A stretch of DNA of 64,000 nucleotides. Source: Avena insularis. Taxonomy: Eukaryota > Streptophyta > Magnoliopsida > Poales > Poaceae. How positions within the stretch are numbered: position 1 is the stretch's first letter; each line of letters begins with the position of its first letter. The stretch covers positions 352,788,329 to 352,852,328 of the forward strand of contig CM042686.1 of the NCBI GenBank assembly GCA_023614405.1. Direction: 5' to 3'. Under the pieces are notes generated by a model. The model did not search any database. It was not told where the DNA came from and was given only the letters and a program-made list of their open reading frames with translations. The translations under genes and the position numbers were made by a program. This document shows, piece by piece, positions 13,001 to 23,452 of this stretch.

Positions 13001-14050
13001 ATGTGTTGAGAAACACAAATGGTTTATGATGGTGAAAATGTTGAGGCATGAGCCTTAACCCTTTTATAAAACTGATGGTTGGATTCGGATGGGATACCAT
13101 TCCAAATTTACCGTACAACCACACTACCTGAATTGGGTAAGGCTTAGCCGGAAGTTTATATGCATTAGTATAAGTTCCCTCGTGGGAGAGGTTTGAGCTG
13201 AGGCTACCTCTCAATGTTGTCCACCTATGGAGTGCCCAAGATGACAGATTGTCATGGTTGGGAGGCCATGCTCATAGGAGAGGTGCTTATACTAAGGTGT
13301 GTAAAGGAAAGGTTATGTTGGATTATCTGCATACTAAGTATGATGATTCAGGGCTATCCCTGACAGATGTATCGAATCTTGTGGTGAAAGTGTACCACGT
13401 CTGCAGAGTGTCAAACTATTCAAATAGCCGCGTCCGCGGTTATGGACAGTTGGAATGGCCATATTGTTTCGTTGTCAGATGTTTTCAAAATAACTTATGA
13501 AAGGAATGATGAATCTTGACTTGACCACAACAGGGTTGTGTTTATGACGATAGCTTCCCAACATAAGTGATTCTAGAACTTTATTTTATCTTTCTTTGCT
13601 TCAGAACTCAGCTTAGGTTTCAAACTTAACCTTATATTTAAACTTAGAGTTAGTACTTCAACTTAGAATTATACTTCTTGTTAGTGGTAGTTTGCGAGTA
13701 CTTAAAGAGTACTCATGACTTTTGTCCCTGGCTATTCTCATGGCCAGACTATGAAGGAGACTATCAAGATGATGGCCAGCAGGACGGCTATGATAACTAG
13801 GACTATCTACCTTCGTCAGCATTGCATGTGCCCCTGAAGATGGACCCCACCGCTACGCTTATCTTTTATTCCGCTGCTTGTTGTATTAAGACTGGATCAT
13901 GAGATCCTTATTTGTGTAAGACCTTATGTATGGTTTGTAATGGATGATGTACTGTGATATCCAATCCATTATGTCTCGCAAAAATGGTAATCCTGGGATT
14001 GCGAGGTATGGCATAACGGGCATCTGGGATTAAAAATCCGGGTGCTGACA
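10087..14050 (+). mobile_element. Long solo LTR (3964 bp), probable Tekay/Del-type Gypsy, TSD CATAT
   Basis: It begins TGTAACATCCC, ends GTGCTGACA, and is flanked on both sides by CATAT (10,082-10,086 and 14,051-14,055). No primer site or coding domain was found across the whole length, so I read it as one very long LTR. The part from about 10,800 to 11,800 is GC-rich and gives many spurious open frames on both strands. Assignment to the Tekay/Del lineage is an inference from LTR length and the TGTAACATCCC start. Confidence 0.75.
11344..11352 (+). promoter_or_regulatory. TATA box of the long solo LTR
   Basis: TATAAATAG follows a GC-rich stretch and is the only strong TATA motif in the element, marking the probable U3/R boundary about 1.26 kb into the LTR. 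Confidence 0.5.
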
Positions 14051-14894
14051 CATATTCCCCTAATAGCTTTTGTACCTTTGGTGGAATTTGCGAGATAAGG
14101 ACTTGCCTCTTGCATTTGGTGCATAGATTTGAGTTCTCCTCGGCGATTCAGTGAGTTCATGCTCTTGGGCTTGTTTCTCTTGGGTTGTTGGAACCCTAGA
14201 CAGTTATGTGGAGTTGTGGTGTGTTCTTGGGGCCTCCAATTGAGTTGTGGAGATTCCCCAAGCTTGTTGGCCTTTTGTGGCATTGTGGAGCCTTTGTGGC
14301 ATTTCTTGGGAGCCCTCCAATGGAGTTGTGGAAGTTTCCCCAAGCCTTGTAAGGGTTCGGTGACCACCATCAAGTGTCCCATAGTAGAACGTGAGTAGGC
14401 CTTTGTGGTGAGCTCACAGGAGAATAGGGTGAGCCTTTTGTGGTGTCGGTGAGTTGCATGGCTTCGCATCCTTGGTGAGGCCTTGTGTGGCTTTGTGTGA
14501 GCATCGAGCCACCACACCTCGAGGTTAGCCATTTGTGGCGTTCGAAGTACATTGCGCCCCCGCACATCTCCAACAGAGACGTAGCTTCTTTGGAAGTGAA
14601 CTTCAGGAAACAAATCATTGTCTCCGTGTCCATCAGTTATCTCTCAACCAAGCCCTTCACTTATGCAATTTACATTGTCATAGCCATCGTGCTTGAAGTA
14701 TTTCACCTTGCTATCACCTTGTTGCTTGTCTTGCTTAGGATAGGTTGTTGGTGCACTTAGTGAACCTAGTGAATATAGGTTTTGGCTTGACAAATTAAAC
14801 GTTAAGTTTTTTTCCACATTTATTAGAGCCTAAACCATAATAATGTTAAAACGCCTATTCACCCCCCCTCTAGGCGACGTCTGTTTCTCTTTCA
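14051..14894 (+). repeat. Element E left LTR, second part
   Basis: Resumes after the CATAT duplication with TCCCCTAATAGC, exactly as the right LTR reads at about 25,970. It ends ...TTTCA two bases before the primer binding site. The region has a G/T-rich character (repeated TTGTGG and CTTTTGTGG), typical of an R-U5 or LTR tail, and no believable gene. Confidence 0.8.
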
Positions 14895-14896
14895 AT

Positions 14897-14908
14897 TGGT
14901 ATCAGAGC
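14897..14908 (+). other. Primer binding site of element E
   Basis: TGGTATCAGAGC is complementary to the 3' end of plant initiator tRNA-Met, the usual primer of Copia and many Gypsy elements. It lies two bases past the LTR's terminal CA and fixes element polarity as plus. Confidence 0.9.
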
Positions 14909-14950
14909 AAGGTCTCTCGCTTATTAGGCTTCACCGCCTCGAGAGTAAAG

Positions 14951-15052
14951 ATGTCTCCTAGGGGTTTAGTGCAGTCCCATACATTTACTTTTGATGGCAC
15001 AAATTATGATGTTTGGCGAATTCGCATGCTTAGTAATTTCCAGGTCATTGAC
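14951..15052 (+). pseudogene. Copia gag start, truncated
   Basis: Begins MSPRGLVQSHTFTFDG and continues with TNYDVWRIRMLSNFQVID. The FDGTNYDVWRIRM pattern is the N-terminal hallmark of plant Copia gag proteins. About 34 codons remain before element D interrupts at TGTCGGGGGG (15,053). No other E coding sequence survives. Confidence 0.75.
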
Positions 15053-15785
15053 TGTCGGGGGGATGATCCCCAGATACCCCAACCGGACAAGAAACTGGGC
15101 AGTCAGATCGCGTCTGGCTGACCAGGTGCAGCCGGACAAGGCAAGACAGGCCAGCTATCGCACGGTAGCCGGATCGGCAAGAAGCAGCCGGCTACGGCGA
15201 CGTAGCCGAAACCAATCAGTGAGACATGATGACGTGCGTATCACTGCACAGTACGCCATGTACGATGACAAGACCGGCAACTACTCGGCCATACCGAAGA
15301 CTTTGCGGGGATGACACAGGAACAGTTGCCCGATGCTGACGACAGGCTCGCACGGCGTCCACTATGCCTACGACAGCCATACCGCTCATACTCCGATGGG
15401 ACACACCGTACCGGACACTATAGATGACCAGTCGGCTGGGACCCGCCTGTGGGGCCTGCCAGTCGGACTGCCCACTGAGACCGTTGCCTCTCTGCCTATA
15501 TAAGGAGAGGCAATGCCTCAGCAGTAAGGGTTGGTCTCAGTGCATTTAAGGCAGTAGCTAGAGAATACATCTCGAGGAGCACTTGTAGTTCGTATATCCC
15601 TCATAGTCAGATCCGACAGGAGTAGGAGCTTTACCTCATCACGAGGGCTCCGAACCTAGGTACTTCCTACGTCCAGCTATGCTTGCTTAAATCTAATCCC
15701 GCTTGCGGACACCATCGATAGCTTCTGCTAGTCCCCACACCTCTATCTAACCTCCTTAGGTACTGTCGTTCCCAATACAACGACA
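15053..15785 (+). repeat. 5' LTR of element D
   Basis: Starts TGTCGGGGGGATGATCCCC and ends AATACAACGACA, giving TGTCG/CGACA inverted termini. It is followed by GTTGGCACCCACCGTGGGGC, the usual leader and probable primer site of this lineage. A TATA box lies about 445 bp in. Confidence 0.85.
15497..15504 (+). promoter_or_regulatory. TATA box in element D LTR
   Basis: TATATAAG followed by GAGAGGCAATGCCTCAGC, a typical LTR core promoter position upstream of R. Confidence 0.55.
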
Positions 15786-15864
15786 GTTGGCACCCACCGT
15801 GGGGCAGATGGCTTCGACCGAAGTCACGTTCCGCACGTGACCCCGCACTTCAGCCGGTGAGCGC

Positions 15865-17657
15865 GTGGCCTCCGGCCAGGTGTTCACGCTCGGCAAATTC
15901 GACTGCATCATCGACAATGCTTCCTGCTTCGCCAGAACCTCCTTCCCGGCGAACGACACCGTCCTGCTCTTCGGCGACCTCCCCGTCTACGTTGCAACCG
16001 TTCCAGAGCGTTTACCTAGGGAGATCGTCTCTGTCGCGGAGCTACCCCATCCAGGCAGTAGCGCCTCCGTCGCTTCCTGCAGCGTAGAGGTCATGATGGC
16101 CGGCTCTAGCTCTCACCCCCGCCAACCGCGGGAGCGAGGCGCGGACGAGGTTGGAACTTCCGTGCCTCCGAAGCCTCGGAATCTGGTGAAGGATGCCATT
16201 GATCGGCTCCTGATGCCTGTTAACCTCGGGGATAACCCGGAGGAGGCGGAAGCCAACTTTGCCATGGAGAGACAGATCCTCCTCCAGGAGGCCATGGAGC
16301 TGGCAGCAACCCGCAAGCAACTCGAGATCACCCGGCGCAAGTACGACCGCGTGCATGGCTTCACTCTGGCTACCACGGAGACGAGTCGGCGCGGCCAGGT
16401 ATGGCGCCGGGGCGGCGCGGCAGGATGGGAAAGGATGGGGAGCCGGATCCTGCACCCGCCCTCATCCGGCCCACCTACAGCACACCCATCAAGAACCTGC
16501 GCGTGGCGCGAGCCGCAGCAGAAGAACTGCCCAACCTGGAGGGCGAGGAGCGAGTCCGCCAGCACGCTCGCGTGAGCTCCTCCGCATCGCGGGCGAGCAG
16601 GCTGATGCCAACCGGCATATGCAGGAGGACCCCAGCTACTCCAGGGGGAGCAAGCTGCCTGCCAACAGCAGGGGCGCACCACGCGACACCCAACAGGCAT
16701 CTTCCCCTCAGCTGGCTAAGGCCCGCAGCAGGCGTCGCAGCTCTGGCAACAAGGGCCAGCCGTGCTAGGAGCAAACGTTGAACATAAACCCACCGCCTCC
16801 CCCTCCACCAACTGGAGCACCTAGACCTGCCGGTTCCCGTCTCTTGGGCCGGGTGGGAGCGCCCAACCCGGATTACCCGGATGCCCGCGACGGGCATCGA
16901 GCTCCTCGCTCAAGCGTGTGTCACGGAGGAAGAAGACTCTACCGGCCCGATTTGTTTCAGACCATGCATCCGGAACGAGACGTTTCCGGATAAGTTCTCC
17001 CTGCCTAGGGACACCCCCAAGTACGATAGCAGCATGAAGCCGGAAGATTGGCTGACCGACAATGCTACGGCAGTCGGCATCGCCCATGGGAACAAGCGCA
17101 CAGCCATGCGCTACGTCCCTCTTATGCTAACCCGGTTGGCAAGGACGTGGCTCAACAGCCTCGCGCCCAACAACATGAACGCCTGGCCGGACTTCGAGAA
17201 GGTGTTCGTCCGCAACTTCAATGGCACGTACAAGCGCCCGGGACACCCACGCGACCTGGCCTTGTGCGTCCAGGGTGACCGCCAGACTGACCGCGAGTAC
17301 CTCGCCAAGTGGACGGAGCTGCACAACACTTGCGAGGGCATCCTAGAAAGCCAAACCATCAGTTTGTTCATCGAGGGTTGCCGAGAAGGCACCAGGCTTC
17401 GCCACCGGCTACTGTGTGACGAGCCAAAATCCATGGTGGAGCTCATGATGGTTGTGGACCAGTACGCCACGGCGGACGCCACCATGAAGAAGCCCCTCCG
17501 AGTAAATGCGGGCGGGCGTCCGACTCCTACGGAGCCGGCTCGCGATAGTCCGAGCAATCCGGCTAGTGAAGCCGGATCCTCCAGGCGCCACGGCAACGAC
17601 AACTGGTTCCATGGGGACCGCCAAGCCGGACAACAGAAGCCCCGCTACCACGCGTGA
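15865..17657 (+). pseudogene. Element D gag, frameshifted
   Basis: The N-terminal part is open in one frame (15,865 to about 16,390, MASGQVFTLGKFDCIIDNAS...). The middle shifts frame at least twice between 16,390 and 16,880. The capsid-like domain is open from 16,881 to 17,657 (ATAVGIAHGNKRTAMRYVPL, then LARTWLNSLAPNNMNAWPDF), which matches the retrotransposon gag pattern of a short helical domain with W-x-x-L and W-x-F. The stretch ends at an in-frame TGA (17,655-17,657), and coding-like sequence continues beyond it in the same frame. The role in an intact element is capsid formation; this copy cannot make the full protein. Confidence 0.85.
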
Positions 17658-18770
17658 CAGGTCAATGTTGTGGAGGGTGCGCCCGACGCACCGGCTAACG
17701 ATGCAAGAAGGCAAAAGCTACGGCTCACCTTCGACCAGATGTTTGACGGCCCGTGCAAGTGGCACAGCGGTCCCTTCAAACCGGCTACGCATACCACCCG
17801 GAATTGCAGCTGGACCCGCCAGCTAAAATACTAGGGTAACCAGCCTCGTCTCCCCCCGCCCCCTCCTGGTGGACCACCACCACCAGCTAGGGGAGCCGAC
17901 AATGATGGTAACAGCGGCAACAACAGCAACAACAACAACGGCTACCCCAAGCCGTACGCTACCTACCACATCTTCGAGACGGAGCTAGACGACAAGCATA
18001 GCCGTAGGCGACGCTCCAAGGAGGTCAACGCTATCGTCTCTCTGGTCCCCCAATACTTGAACTAGTCGGAAACCCCCATCACCTGGAGCCGTGCAGACCA
18101 GCCGGAGCAGCTGCCGACTCCCGGGGGCTATGCCATGGTGCTCGACCCCCTCATCGTCTCCAACGCGTGTACCTGCCGATTTTCGCGCGTCCTCATCGAC
18201 GGAGGCAGCAGCCTCAACCTCCTCTACCAGTCCTCGCTGGCAAAGCTGGGCATTCGCGAATGCGACCTGCGCCTGACTACCACAATGTTCCACAGCGTAC
18301 TGCCGGGGCCAGCCTGCGCCCTGGTGGGTAAAATCCAGCTGGACGTCATCTTCGGGACCGAGGAGAACTTCCGCCGCGAACCGATCTGGTTCGAGGTGGT
18401 AAACCTGACAAGGTCCTATCATTCTCTCCTCGGGCGCCCCGCCCTCGCCAAGTTCATGGCCGTCCCCCACTACACATACATAAAGACAAAGATGCCGGGA
18501 CCCAACGGCGTGATCACCATCGCCGGCTGCTTCAGGCGGTCGATGGAGTGCGCCTCAGCCGGTTCCAAACTGGCAGAGGCCCTCATCATAGCTGAGGAGA
18601 AGCGCGTGATCATGCAAAACGTGGCCATGGCCCAGCAGGACATACCGGCTAGCAGCAAACCAGCTGGAGAAGGAGCTTTCCAGCTAGCAAAGGAGACGAA
18701 GAGGATCCTGCTCGACCCCTCCGATCCGACCAAGTTCGTCACCATAGGTGCCAACTTGGACAGCAAATAG
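17658..18770 (+). pseudogene. Element D gag tail (CCHC-like knuckle) and aspartic protease
   Basis: The frame of the capsid domain continues with CKWHSGPFKPATHTTRNC (about 17,752-17,805), a C-x2-H-x8-H-x4-C knuckle-like motif. A Pro/Gly/Asn-rich linker follows. The protease core has VLIDGGSSLNLLY (around 18,188-18,228); DGG replaces DTG/DSG, as is usual in this lineage. The second motif, LLGRPALAKF, follows near 18,425-18,455. In-frame stops are at 17,832 (TAG), 18,063 (TAG) and 18,768 (TAG), the last separating protease from RT. Confidence 0.8.
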
Positions 18771-20166
18771 GAAGGCGCGCTCGTCAACTTCCTCCGTGAG
18801 AATCGGGACATCTTTGCAAGGTCCCCCAAGGACATGCCAGGTGTGCTGAGGGAGTTTGCCGAGCACTCTCTTCAGGTGCGTCCGGATGCCAAGCCGGTCA
18901 AGCAACCTCTGCGTCAGTTCATAGAGGAGAAGAGGAAGATAATCGGTGACGAGATCACCCGGCTCCTTGCAGCCGGGTTCATCATGGAAGTGTACCACCC
19001 GGACTGGCTGGCAAATCCAGTCCTGGTGCTGAAGAAGAACAAGACCTGGCGCATGTGTATCGACTACACTAGCCTGAACAAGGCGTGCCTGAAAGACCCC
19101 TTCGCCTTGCCCCGTATCGATCAAGTCATCGATTCCACGGCCTGTTGCGATTTGTTGTCTTTTCTAGATTGCTATTCCAGTTACAACCAGATCTGGTTAA
19201 ACCCGGCTGATCAGATTAAGACATCGTTTATCACCCCTACGGGGCTTTCTGCTACGTAACCATGCATTTCGATCTGAAGAATGCAGGCGCTACCTATCAG
19301 TGCTGCATGCAGAAGTGCTTGCACTCGCAGATAGGCCGAAATGTACATGCTTACATGGACGATGTGGTCATCAAGACCAAGGAGAAGTGCACCCTCCTCG
19401 AAGATCTAGGAGAGACATTTGGCAACCTCCGCTAGTACCAGATGAAGCTGAACCCGAAGAAGTGCGTCTTCAGAGTGCCATCCGGTCAGCTCCTCGGTTT
19501 CCTCGTAAAACAACGAGGCATCAAGGAAAATCCGGAGAAGATCGCGGTCATCAAGAGGATGCATCCGCCCGGGAGCCTGCTTGGAGTCCAAAAGTTCAAC
19601 GGATGCCTGGCCTCCATCAGCCGTTTCGTCAGCCTGCTGGGGGAGAAGGCACTCCCGTTGTACCAGCTGATGAAGAAGACAGACAAGTTCTCCTGGACTT
19701 CGCAAGCCAATGTCGCATTTCACGATCTCAAGCGCATGCTGTCCACAGCACCGGTCCTAGCCACGTCGGCTAGCAAGGAGCCGATGTTGCTCTATATAGC
19801 AGCCATCAGCCGGGTCGTCAGCGTTGTCCTGGTGGTGGAGCGACCCGAGGAAGGCAAGGCTTAGCTGGTTCAGAGGCCCGTCTACTACCTCAGTGAGGTT
19901 CTCTCCCTCTCCAAGCAGAACTACCCCCACTACCAGAAGATGTGCTACGGCGTGTACCTGGCATGCAAGAAGCTCAAGCACTACTTCCAGGAGCATCCGA
20001 TTTCGGTTGTGTGCACGGCACCCCTTTCAGAGATCATCGGCAACAAGGACGCCACCGGACGAGTCGCCAAATGGGCCATCAAGCTCGCCGCCTACTCCAT
20101 TCAGTACGAGCCCTGGCTCACGATCAAGTCACAGGCATTGGGGGACTTCCTCGTCGACTGGGCCGA
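18771..20166 (+). pseudogene. Element D reverse transcriptase and Gypsy RNase H
   Basis: Conserved blocks are KTWRMCIDYTSLNKACLKDP, the palm segment CDLLSFLDCYSSYNQI, HFDLKNAGATYQ and the catalytic YMDD (19,352-19,363). A frameshift near 19,245 breaks the frame inside the PTGxFCYV block, so the second half is in another frame. A TAG at 19,433-19,435 lies just after YMDD and another TAG is at 19,862-19,864. The RNase H-like tail (RPVYYLSEVLSLSKQNYPHY, then MCYGVYLACKKLKHYF) is recognisable. Confidence 0.9.
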
Positions 20167-20569
20167 GACCCAGTATCTTCCACCGGTTCCAGATTCGGAC
20201 CACTGGAAGATGCACTTCGACGGGTCGAAGTTGCTTGGGGGCTTGGGAGTCGACATCGTGCTCACCTCGCCCAAGGGAGACCGGCTAGAGTACGTGCTAC
20301 AGACCCACTTCAAGGCCTCCAACAATGTAGCTGAATACGAGGCACTGGCGCACGGACTCCGGCTGGCCAAGGAGATCGGTGTCAACCGGATCCTTTTCTT
20401 CGGTGCTTCGGACCTGGTGGTGCAGCAAGTATCCGGAGAATGGGACGCCAACAATGCAAACATGGCCCTCTACTGGTTCCATATCCAGAAGCTCGGCGCC
20501 TCCTTCGACGGATGCGAGTTCCATCACGTCCCCCGCACCAACAACGAGGCAGCCGATTCGGTCGCCTGA
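20167..20569 (+). pseudogene. Element D second RNase H (archaeal type, aRNH)
   Basis: Contains MHFDGSKLLGGLGVDIVLTS, NNVAEYEALAHGLRLAKEIG, SDLVVQQVSGEW and the closing NNEAADSVA. This matches the additional RNase H characteristic of Tat Gypsy elements. The usual GDSDLV block reads GASDLV here, so a probable catalytic Asp is replaced by Ala. A TGA at 20,567-20,569 ends the open stretch. Confidence 0.85.
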
Positions 20570-22162
20570 ATCGGATCCACCAGGCAAGCGATCCCACCCG
20601 GGGTCTCCTTGGAGCATCTACGCAAAACCTCCATCAACCCGTCGCCGGAGTCAGACTCCATCATCTGGGCAGGGAGCGCTCCGACTGAAGGAGCAGCAAA
20701 AGCGGAGCAGGCAGAACCTCCAAAGAAGAAGACCCGCACCAATTCCGGCAAGGCAGTGCCCTCCGATTCGCAAGACCCGGGGGCTGCCGGCTCGTCAAGC
20801 GTCTCGAGGGCTGCCGTCCCGGGTATGTCACCCAGACGACCCCCCGACAACCATCAACCGGAGAGCAGGAGCGTCCTTGTCATTTGGGAAGTGCCATCCT
20901 GGGCGCAGACCTTCATGAACTACATCGCCAGAGGGGAACTTCCGGATGACGAGGTGGAAGCCAGGCAAATCCGACGCCGCGCGCACACGTACACCATCAT
21001 CAACGGTGAACTGTACAAGCGCAGCGTATCCGGCATTTTCCAAAGGTGTGTCCATTTGGACACAGGCTACCGGCTACTGAAGGACATCCACTAGGGCGAG
21101 TGCGAGCACCACGCTTTGTCAAGGGCGATAGTCACCAAGGCATTTCGCCATGGCTTCTATTGGCCCACCTCCCTCGAGGACGCTGAGCGAGGGCGCGCGT
21201 GCAATAGGTGCCAGCACTTCGTGCAGCTCAGGCACATGCCGACTTCGGTACTCAAGACCATACCGATTACCTGGCCATTCGTGGTTTGGGGTCTCGACAT
21301 GGTCGGTCCCTTCAAGCGAGCACGCGCGGGCATGACCCATCTGCTAGTGGCGATGGACAAATTCACGAACTGGATCGAGGCCAAGCCCATCCGGAAGCTA
21401 GACGGGGCGACAGTCGTCACCTTCTTCACCGACATCATCAATCGGTTCGGCTACCCCAACAGCATCATCACCGACAATGGCACGAACTTCGCCAAGGGGG
21501 CCTTCGCCCGATTCTGCAGCAACATAGACATCCGGCTAGACCTCGCCTCCGTCACGCACCCACAGTCTAACGGGCAAGTCGAAAGAGCAAACGGCTTGGT
21601 GCTAGCCAGCATCAAGCCACGCCTCATCGAGCCGTTGGAGCGGTCACCCAGATGCTGGATCGAAGAGCTTCCGGCTGTGCGATGGAGCCTCCGCACCATG
21701 CTGAATAGATCAACCAGCTACACCCTGTTCTTCCTGGTCTATGGATCGAAAGCCGTCCTCTCCGCAGATATCGAGTTCGACTCCCCACGCAAGCTCCTAT
21801 ACGACGAGAAGGCCAACCAGGAGGCGCGGGAGGACGGAGTGGACCTCCTGGAGGAGGCCCGCGAGCTAGCCTTGTCCAGGTCGGCCCTATACCAGCAACG
21901 ACTACACCGCTACCATTCAGGCCGGATCTGCCCAGTCGCATTCCGTGAGGGCGACCTAGTTCTCCGGCTGGTGCAAGACACGAAGGGCATGCACAAGCTA
22001 TCGCCACCTTGGAAAGGCCCCTTCATCATCAGCCGGGTGCTGCCCAACAACTCCTACTACCTCATCGACTTATAGCAGCCGCGCAAGAACAAGATGGACA
22101 AATCAGACGAAGAGACTGAGCGTCCCTGGAACGCGGCCTTGCTGCTCCCGTTTTACACCTAG
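20570..22162 (+). pseudogene. Element D integrase, interrupted
   Basis: The zinc-binding region ends in CNRCQHF. The DDE core keeps Asp in WGLDMVGPF (21,296-21,298), Asp in SIITDNGTNF (21,473-21,475) and Glu in SNGQVERANG (21,581-21,583), so the triad is intact. The C-terminal part has FREGDLVLRL and KLSPPWKGPFIISRVLPNNS. TAG codons at 21,092-21,094 and 22,073-22,075 interrupt it. There is no chromodomain, which fits Tat rather than chromoviruses. The frame ends at a TAG at 22,160-22,162. Confidence 0.9.
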
Positions 22163-23452
22163 TCGCTAGACAGTGTATGTATCCCGCAAACCCTGTGAAT
22201 GAAAATGCGGACCCCTGCGAGATGCTTGGGGGCTCGTTGCTAGAAATGTGTTTGTACCTATTTTCCGGTTATGGTTTTCCGGCTCCGGCAACCCCTACCC
22301 GGGGGCTTGCCGGCTGGCCCCGCCTGCTAAGTTAACAAACCGGCTGAGTAGTGTGCGACAATGTCAGAGGCCCACTCTTCGTCTCAGCTACAGACCATAA
22401 CCCGACTGTCCGGCTAGCAAGAGCAAAAGCCCGAGGCATCCCACACAGAAGACGGGGAGGAGACGCGACAGATCGGGCATCCCGGCCCTATAACTAGCTT
22501 AAGACAATCCGGTTACTTAGCCATTAGTACCGTGCACGATGTACTATCAGCTCCCTTCGATTTTGGCTGCAGACCGCAACCCAGTTGCCCGGCAAGGACG
22601 CAGCGAAAACAACAAAGTACACAGGAAAGCGACCAAGTGTCCAGAAAGGCGCAAGCTAGTTTTCGAAAAAACAAATCCATTTTCCGGCTATAATTTGGCA
22701 GACTAACCTATTAACATGTGAGAATGTATGTGTATGTATATTCTTGTACGACTACCTTGAGTCGGAACTCAGGAAGAAAAGAGAAGAGATTTCGAAGTCC
22801 TTGCCTTCATCAAGCACTCCGAATCTCGAGGTACCAGGTGCGCTCGATGGAATCTTGTAGTTCCCGACCGGCTAAAGACGTTTAGTCGGCCGTTCGGATC
22901 CTAGGTGAGTGCAAGGGCAGGAGCAAGAGAAGACAAAGAAGATTCGAAGCACCTGGCTACGCTAGCTACTCCGAATCTCGGGGGCTACACCCAGTGGGTG
23001 CGCTCGTGCACCCTCACTGGAATGTTAGTTCCCCCGGCTAAAGGTGTTCAGCCAGCGAAAGCAGCCGACTAAGACGAGTCTAGTCGGATAAAGTTAGAAG
23101 ATCTGGGGAAAAGAAGGAAGATTCGAAGCACCTGGCTACTCCAGCTACTACGAATCTCGGGGGCTAGACCCAGTGGGTGCGCTAGCACGCCCCCACTGGA
23201 GGTGCAGTTCTCCCGGCTAAAGGCGTGTAGCCGGACGAAGTAAGCCGGATAAAGTCAATTGGCAAAATGTTGAAAGAAAATGCAAAACGCACAAGTTGAA
23301 GGAAAGTCAAGCCAGTTCAAAATTAACAAACAAAGGAAAAAGGAGGCGAAGCTCCCATAAGTTTACCCGGCGCCAGAGACAGCCGGTACAGACAGATAAG
23401 TTTCACAGTAAGATTGAACAAGACAAATACACCCGGCATCCTGGGGCAGCGA
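22163..23452 (+). other. Element D 3' non-coding region
   Basis: No coding signal on the plus strand. It is rich in CCGGCTA words and holds the three-unit repeat listed separately. It lies between the integrase stop and the 3' end of the antisense gene. Confidence 0.6.
22785..23245 (+). repeat. Three degenerate tandem units in element D
   Basis: Three copies of a ~150-180 bp unit start near 22,785, 22,938 and 23,118. Each contains GATTCGAAGCACCTGGCTAC-like and CCGAATCTCG words, then CCCAGTGGGTGCGCT and a closing CCGGCTAAAGG-like motif. The first copy is the most divergent. Such minisatellites are common between pol and the 3' LTR in Tat elements. Confidence 0.65.

Noticed and set aside
16113..16700. 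195-codon minus-strand frame over gag
   Set aside because: Cys/Arg/Ser-rich shadow of the element D gag region; no motif.
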